A stretch of DNA of 64,000 bases from Epiperipatus broadwayi (Eukaryota; Onychophora; Udeonychophora; Euonychophora; Peripatidae), in NCBI GenBank assembly GCA_028023455.1, contig JAQFVV010000030.1:4296501-4360500 (forward strand). The letters run 5' to 3'. The position numbers were made by a program, and so were the translations under genes. Below, piece after piece: positions 58,166 through 64,000 of this stretch. Position 1 is the stretch's first letter. Each line of letters begins with the position of its first letter. The notes beneath the pieces are model-generated. The model ran no database searches and was not told the DNA's origin. It saw only the letters and a program-made list of their open reading frames with translations.

Positions 58166-59389
58166 CTATAAATTATTGTTAAATGTTATAGTTAAAAATA
58201 TTGCAGTTAATAAATCTAAAAAAGAGAATGTTCTTCGGCAAAAAATTTAATGACTAAAATAAGATTTCAAAGTTTGAAAAATTCAAGTAAATACTAACTT
58301 AAAAATTGAAAAAGTAATACTAACTTTTAAGAATTGACCAATAAGAACATGTTTTAGTATTCTGTCGAATTGGACATTTTTTTATAGTTTAAACTAAAAT
58401 TAAATGAAATAAGAATAATTTAAGAAAATAACTTCTATGAGAAATGATTTATGTTAAAAAAAAGAAAAATACTTGGATATAAATATTAGGGTACCAATAT
58501 AGTATGTGATCTTATGGGTTTTTTTTTTACATTTGTGATGGGATCATTGAAACTGTAATGAACATACTTATTGATGAATGGAACAACTTCTGAATGTTAT
58601 AAATGTTTTGCAGAAAAATTAGGGAGGATGTAATTTTGAGTTTCTTTTTTGTATATGTTTTCAAAAACAAAAATTTAAGAAAAATTGTCAACATCAAGCT
58701 TTATATAAATTATAAAAACACATAATTTTAATGAAGAAATAGAATATGTGGCATTTTTTTTGTTGTTGTTATTTCTTCCTCCTCTTTTGAAGAATTGGAG
58801 TAAATAGCAACAGAAATAAAAATGAGTTTAATGTAATACAAGTATACAAAGAAAATGATGTCTGTCAAAGTCATCTAGAGTTTTACTGACATTAAAATTA
58901 CACTTAGAAAAAGGTGGTGATAAGTAGCATAAATGTCTTGAAGGAAAGCTAGAAAGAGTGTCCAATTGCTGTTTTCATGAGGTTTTCCTCCAGCATTTAT
59001 GAAATATGCAGATGAGATGTAACAATTCTGAGAATTGCCTTTCCCATCTTTCAAATTTCAACTTTAGTTGTCTAAAGAATGTTTAGTCACCTGTGGATGA
59101 GTTCTGCTTATTGTGTCATTGTCATGTGGTAGACAATGGAATGTGGGAATAACCTTTGGATTAGCATAGGTCTGGATGCTTATCAGAGTGAATGACAGTA
59201 TTCTGTCATAAAGGGAATTCAGAGTCAATCTATTTCAGAGTAGCTGCAATAGTCATTAGACTCTTTTCAAGCTCAATGCCTAGAATCCATTTATCTGATC
59301 AGTGCTTTCAGATCACAAGGTTTCCTTTTTCTCTACTTCTGCATCCTCCCCACCACACCCAAGTTTATTGACAGCATTTTCATTCTTTC
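58166..59389. other. AT-rich DNA, nothing recognised
   Basis: Around 58900-59380 base composition is more balanced, but no coding or repeat signature was identified. Confidence 0.3.
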
Positions 59390-59470
59390 CATATGTCATA
59401 GCATCGGCCGTAAGCGAACCCACAACCTAATGCAGCTGCAATGACCTTTCGGCTAACAATGCTTGACACA
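59390..59470 (-). repeat. tRNA-like SINE, copy F3
   Basis: The minus strand has the tgttagccgaaaggtcattg D-arm region, ggttgtgggttcgctt T-arm region and gatgctatgacatatg trailer of family F. The anticodon arm is partly deleted. Confidence 0.6.
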
Positions 59471-60333
59471 TTTTTTCCCTTTCATCATCAAAATACAAAA
59501 TTTATTTCATTGTTTATATCTATTTTCATATTTTATCAAAATTCAAACAACATTTAATATTTTGTATTATTGCAAAAGTACACATCAAATTTGCAATCAA
59601 TAGTAGTGATCCATAGTCATATTTTGTGAAATTACAGGGAAATGATACATTTATTGATTAGTATTTCAGTAGGGCTTTGAAAGCTTTACCAGCTAGGTAA
59701 AGAAAGCATGGAGTGCATACTATACTATATTAGTACCAAATATCGGTCTCATGACAAATTATAAAATCTTGGTGACTTTTTTTTGCAATTTTTTTTAAAC
59801 ATTATAGTCTTTAGAAGGAATTTGCATTCATAACTCTTAAGTTGTAAGTAATTTAAAAGAAGTATTTAGGTAAATAAATCTATAAAAACCAATCCTATAA
59901 AAAAAATGTTAAAGACATTTTAATATTTTTAAAAAACTATATGCATACATCTACATTGATGATTCTTTCTTGCTATTGTTGTAATATTTTAATGTTCAGT
60001 TTTTAATTCAGATGTTAGTTAGGTCTATTGATTCTAAATAGTTGAATGACTTTTACATATGAAAGTTAATGGGGTATATGATGAAGAATATCATTTTCAT
60101 ATATAAGTTTTTGCTATTTTCTATACAAACTATCTTCCTGTCCTCTCTTTTTTAATATATTAGTGCTTTCATGCATTGATTGTGACATGAGGATTGTGTG
60201 TTTGTGCAGTCACATTTTCATCCTTTAATCACATATACTGCAATTCTAATACTAATCTTCATTGTAGACACAAGTATTGGCCTTGAGAAAACAATGACAA
60301 GATAACTTAGCAGATTGAAAGTTTTTAATGTTA
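59471..60333. other. AT-rich DNA, nothing recognised
   Basis: A short block around 60210-60260 (cacattttcatcc...) loosely resembles 33200-33230 and may be an unclassified repeat. Confidence 0.25.
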
Positions 60334-60344
60334 ATCTTGCATGT

Positions 60345-60535
60345 CATCATCATCATCAACCATTATCAATCCACTGCAGGGTGAAGGTCTCTCCAAGTTC
60401 AATCCATATTTTCCTATCTTTAGCTTTTCTACATCACCCCTGCACACTTTCTTATTTCATCCATCCATCTCACATGTGGTCTTTTTCTGGGTCTTTTACA
60501 ATCTCTTGGGATCCAGTTTAAAACTCCAATTGTCC
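60345..60535 (-). mobile_element. 5'-truncated RTE-clade LINE tail with 11-bp TSD (copy 3)
   Basis: 191 bp matching the 3' end of the RTE copy at 31859, beginning at catcatcatcatcaacc on the plus strand. The 11-bp word atcttgcatgt is repeated exactly at 60334-60344 and 60536-60546, a clear target-site duplication. Extreme 5' truncation leaves only the last coding residues and the 3' UTR. Confidence 0.85.
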
Positions 60536-60546
60536 ATCTTGCATGT

Positions 60547-60789
60547 ATTACTACAATTAAGTTGTTTGGAACTAGATTTGTAAGTTGGACAATCCTGTAT
60601 AAGTATTATTTTTTTCCAAATATATAAAGGGCTCTAGAAAATGTGCCATATAATTGATTGTTTCACAAAACAAATTGCTCTTTTCAGTGACAGCAATAAG
60701 TATACCAATAATGTTAGTGGTATCAAAGTAGACAGTAGAACTTATTTTTGATAAGTATTACTGTTTTTTTCTAAATGTAAGTATTATAT
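60547..60789. other. Short AT-rich stretch, nothing recognised
   Basis: No feature supported. Confidence 0.25.
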
Positions 60790-61065
60790 ATTAAGGCTAT
60801 AACCTTAAGACTACGCACCTAGATGTGACAGAAGGGACCTCTACAAATCTTAACACAAGGTTAATGACTTTAAAAGGTGAGCAGCCACTCTTATCTTTGA
60901 CCTACTTTCTAATTATATAGGCAAATCTAACACATTTTTATTTTAGAGCATGAAGCTATTAACTACTTCACTGATTAAGTCCACAATTTCTATACAAACT
61001 AACATAAGCGAAATCTTTCGATTTACAGCAAGTCAGTGTGAAGCTCTTATAATTAGAAATCTTTA
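60790..61065 (+). repeat. Structured repeat family A, full copy 4
   Basis: 5' hairpin TTAAGG-ctata-aCCTTAA, then agaagggacctctacaaatc, cctactttctaattatatag, gagcatgaagctattaacta, cttcactgattaagtcc and the hairpin gcgaaatctttcgatttac. It is the longest and best preserved copy. Confidence 0.7.
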
Positions 61066-61443
61066 TTACAACTTTAAATGTAAATATGTACAATGCAAAA
61101 TCAAATTACAGAATAGCATATGTAGCTAAAGAGTTGTCATTGTTTAAGCTCAATAAAGTGATTTTTAAAGAAACATTTTACAAAGAAAAAAGTTTAATTG
61201 AATAAATTGATGGCTATCATTTTATTTGGAAGGATAGTTTATTGAATGACACTGGAAGACTTTGCATTGTTTGAATCATATGAATGAAAGATACTTGTGC
61301 CTATTTTATCAATGCTAACCAAATAAGACATTATTTTTTGTAGATTTTATATGTATGTTATTAGGTTAACAGTAAATCATGGTCAAAAGTTACTGGATAT
61401 AATCTATTTATGTGAATTTACATGGTCTATTAATAATAATGTG
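61066..61443. other. AT-rich DNA, nothing recognised
   Basis: No feature supported. Confidence 0.25.
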
Positions 61444-61560
61444 AAAGGCTGAAACCTTTGAAAGATGTGCCTTGAAAATTGTTATAAGACAGCCAATCAG
61501 ATGTAATAATGACTGCACAGAGAACTCTCAAGTCAAAACCCAAGGCAGAGATTTTATGAG
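61444..61560 (+). repeat. Family A/B hybrid copy 5
   Basis: Starts with the family A hairpin AAAGG-ctgaaa-CCTTT and gatgtgccttga, then continues with gacagccaatcagatgt and aaaacccaaggcagag, which match the left side of the foldback at 25536. It links the two families. Confidence 0.55.
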
Positions 61561-61762
61561 AAAAAGATGGTTCTCACCTTCTATTATCAAATTTTTGCAG
61601 TGACTTGTCCATTATGATCCTGATTAGATATAAAAATTTGCTATAAAAAATTTGGATTCACCTACATAAAAAAATGATGACTTATTCTAATTACTAAGTG
61701 ATCCGATAGTACTTCATAGATTGATGTTATGTTCCAGAATGACAATAATAATTGCATTAAAG

Positions 61763-62160
61763 CAGGGGTTCCCAACCTTTTTGCACTTAAGAGCATATTC
61801 TATAATACCGGCCAGGTGGCGAGCACCATTTATTTTTTCAACCAGGTGGCGGGCATCATTTATTTTTTCAATGTAAATTTATAGTTGGATAATGTTAATA
61901 ATACACATAATGTACAAAAAAATATTTATTTCAAAAATAAAATTTTAACCTATAATTAACGTTTATATTTTTACACTGTAAAAGTATAGTATGCCCTACA
62001 ATTTGATTACAGTATAATACAATAATTTATAAGAAATTTTAAAAATTAAATTTATTCATATCAGATAAATAATTTTTTATCATGTTTGGATAGCGGCGGG
62101 CACACATAAAATGGTCTGCAGGCACCGTGGTGCCCGCGGGCATAGGGTTGGGGACCCCTG
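61763..62160 (-). mobile_element. hAT-type MITE (family E), copy 2
   Basis: Ends caggggttcccaacc and ggttggggacccctg, inverted relative to the copy at 28828. Perfect 8-bp target duplication cattaaag at 61755-61762 and 62161-62168. An internal 30-bp tandem duplication (61812-61841 and 61842-61871, ccaggtggcg...) accounts for its extra length. Non-coding. Confidence 0.92.
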
Positions 62161-62168
62161 CATTAAAG

Positions 62169-62530
62169 AATAGTCCTATCTCAAACTTTGTTTTCCAAAA
62201 GTAATTGTCACTCACCCTAAACTTCAATAGCTAAACATGATCAATTTCTAATTTTGTTTTTTCAAACTGTTTGTTATTAAAAATGGAATTCTCATATGGA
62301 ATGTGTTGTTTTATTAGTGATTTGTTTTAAAAAATATAGCATTTCTTGTTAGGTTGAGTAATAAAACGAATATGAATATTCATAAGAATTTAAAAGCCGA
62401 AAATTCTATGACTGAAAATAAGACTTAAGAATACCTGCAAAGGAAATACAATCATTTTTACTGATTATAGTGTCTTCTATATAATATTTAAATATATGTA
62501 AATTGTCTATACTAAACTTAATGTAATTAT
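62169..62530. other. AT-rich DNA, nothing recognised
   Basis: No feature supported. Confidence 0.25.
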
Positions 62531-62760
62531 AAGGGATTTGAACTCAGATTTTCAAGCTCCCTACATCTATCCAGTCCATCTTACACAACTGATACATATA
62601 ACTACATACACGTGAAAAAGATAAATGATCTCCAATATATATATATATCATGCTGAATCAGCACTGATCAGTTGGTCCAGATCATCATCTCCCACACATA
62701 TATACAATCTGTGCTCAGTTTATATTAAGATAGCAAATCTTCAAACTTTAAAGGACAAGC
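62531..62760 (-). repeat. tRNA-like SINE family G, copy 2
   Basis: Plus strand: gggatttgaactcagatttt at the start (B-box region in reverse), then tgctgaatcagcactgatca, gttggtccagatcatcatct and cagtttatattaagatagc. Same order as 55178-55400. Its tRNA-like part is inverted relative to the tandem units that follow at 62800. Confidence 0.7.
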
Positions 62761-62799
62761 TTCAATCCTCCACTTTCCAACTCTCCAAGGTACAGCATG

Positions 62800-63535
62800 A
62801 AATATATTTATTAGAGAGCATTTATCTTTTTCACATGTATGTGGTCATGTGTATTGGTTGTGTGATATGGATTGGATGTAGGGAACTTGAAAGTCTGAGT
62901 TCAAGTCCCTTATATATATATATATATTGAAAGTAATACATATATTGGAGAACATTTATCTTTTTCACACGAATGTGGCCATGGGTATCGTTTGTGTGAG
63001 ATGGATTGGTTGTAGGGAACTTGAAAGTCTGAGTTCAAGTCTTTTATATATATATATATTGAAAGTAATATATATATTGGAAAACATTTATCTTTTTCAC
63101 ATGTATGTGGTCATGTGTATTGGTTGGATAAGATGGATTGGATGTAGGGAACTTGAAAATCTGAGTTCAAGTCTCATATATATATTGAAAATCTGAGTTC
63201 AAGTCCCTTATATATATATTGAAAGTAATACATATATTGGAGAACATTTATCTTTTTTACATGTATGTGGTCATGGGTATCGTTTGTGTGAGATGGATTG
63301 GTTGTAGGGAACTTGAAAGTCTGAGTTCAAGTCTTTTATATATATATATATATATATATTGAAAGTAATATATATATATGGAAAACATTTATCTTTTTCA
63401 CATGTATGTGGTCATGTGTATTGGTTGGATAAGATGGATTGGATGTAGGGAACTTGAAAATCTGAGTTCAAGTCTCATATATATATATGAAAATCTGAGT
63501 TCAAGTCCCTTATATATATATATTGAAAGTAACTT
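62800..63535 (+). repeat. Tandem satellite of SINE-G head units with dimeric higher-order structure
   Basis: Five units start near 62808, 62942, 63072, 63232 and 63377, each with gaacatttatctttttcac-like, tgtggtcatg, gagatggattg, gtagggaacttgaaagtctg and agttcaagtcc blocks separated by TA runs. Units 2 and 4 resemble each other more than their neighbours, and so do units 3 and 5, giving a repeat of about 290 bp. Open frames here are repeat artefacts. Confidence 0.85.
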
Positions 63536-64000
63536 ATCAATGTAAAAAAACTTAATTAGTAGATAGTAGGTTTTATAAAATATTTTGAACTGTTAGATTG
63601 AAACTGTTTCTTTATAAAAATGGAAAGACTGTGGATTCTGGTGAGATACCTGAAAATTTTAAAATAATGGTAGTGGTTTGTTAGCTTCAAACTTATTTTT
63701 TAAGAATGTATAGATCCATGATGTGCCATCTGTTCAGTTCTTAAGAATACTTGTTTTTACTGCTTTAATGTATAAAAAAAATAAAGGAATAGAAAAAAAG
63801 ATCACATCAGTTATCATGGAATATCATTATTTTTCAAGACAGTAAAAACATTTTTAATGATTTTATTCATTGTTGTTTTTCATCCAAAAATGTTTTTGCT
63901 GCCAAATATTTTCTAGTTGCCTGAAAAATATAAATAAAAATATAATTTATATATTTCTTTAAATTAAGCTAATTAATATTAATCAAAAAGTTTATGGCAC
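63536..64000. other. AT-rich DNA to the window end
   Basis: No feature supported. Confidence 0.25.

Noticed and set aside
62531-62640. A functional tRNA gene
   Set aside because: Only the B-box/T-arm region is tRNA-like; acceptor and anticodon stems do not form, and the segment recurs as SINE and satellite units.
62625-63196. Two frames of 101 and 89 codons with repeated residues
   Set aside because: Translations of the SINE-derived satellite; the repetition follows the DNA unit.
1-64000. CRISPR array, prokaryotic operon or phage content
   Set aside because: No regularly spaced short repeats with unique spacers; splice sites, retrotransposons and AT-rich introns show an animal nuclear genome.

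Overview
This window looks like chromosomal DNA from an AT-rich invertebrate animal. It is strongly A+T rich and full of poly-A/T and TA runs. It carries spliceosomal signals, one very long zinc-finger exon, and a dense, layered set of eukaryotic transposons: a Ty3/gypsy LTR element, a non-LTR LINE, RTE tails, a Penelope-like element, a ZMYM-type hAT, Tigger/pogo relatives, hAT MITEs and tRNA-derived SINEs. This mixture is typical of arthropods, molluscs and cnidarians. I cannot name the species from the sequence.

Layout. 1-13 kb is non-coding or intronic DNA. It holds a 230-bp tandem duplication, a possible small coding exon (2597-2703), a decayed Tigger/pogo element (4221-5099), a decayed copy of a multicopy transposon-associated protein family (7693-8325, minus), and several short SINE-like and foldback repeats. 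13249-19512 is the only well supported host gene segment: a 6.26-kb open terminal exon for a C2H2 zinc-finger protein with seven fingers, a long Ser/Asn/Gln/Pro-rich tail and an in-frame octapeptide minisatellite. It is followed by a 3' UTR with a polyadenylation signal near 20.4 kb. 20.5-38 kb has no convincing host gene. It carries palindromic foldback elements, an hAT MITE, RTE LINE tails and a tandem array of foldback units. 39.2-40.1 kb is a Penelope-like fragment with inverted terminal arms that contain hammerhead-like cores. 43.3-54.3 kb is a nested structure: a 7.4-kb Ty3/gypsy element (minus strand, tRNA-Lys-type primer site, 4-bp target duplication) inserted into a 3.6-kb degenerate ZMYM1/DUF4371-type hAT transposon, whose left arm also holds a small Tigger-like MITE. 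56.1-57.9 kb is a 5'-truncated LINE reverse transcriptase, apparently inserted into a copy of an uncharacterised structured repeat. 60-64 kb carries more copies of the same families and a short tandem satellite with dimeric higher-order organisation.

Functionally, the zinc-finger protein is the only likely cellular gene product, probably nuclear and DNA- or chromatin-associated. All mobile-element genes seen are broken by frameshifts, stops or truncation. The most interesting unexplained material is a recurrent repeat family (six or more copies, all in plus orientation) with two small hairpins that appear conserved by paired changes; one related copy is a foldback bounded by a 13-bp target-site duplication.
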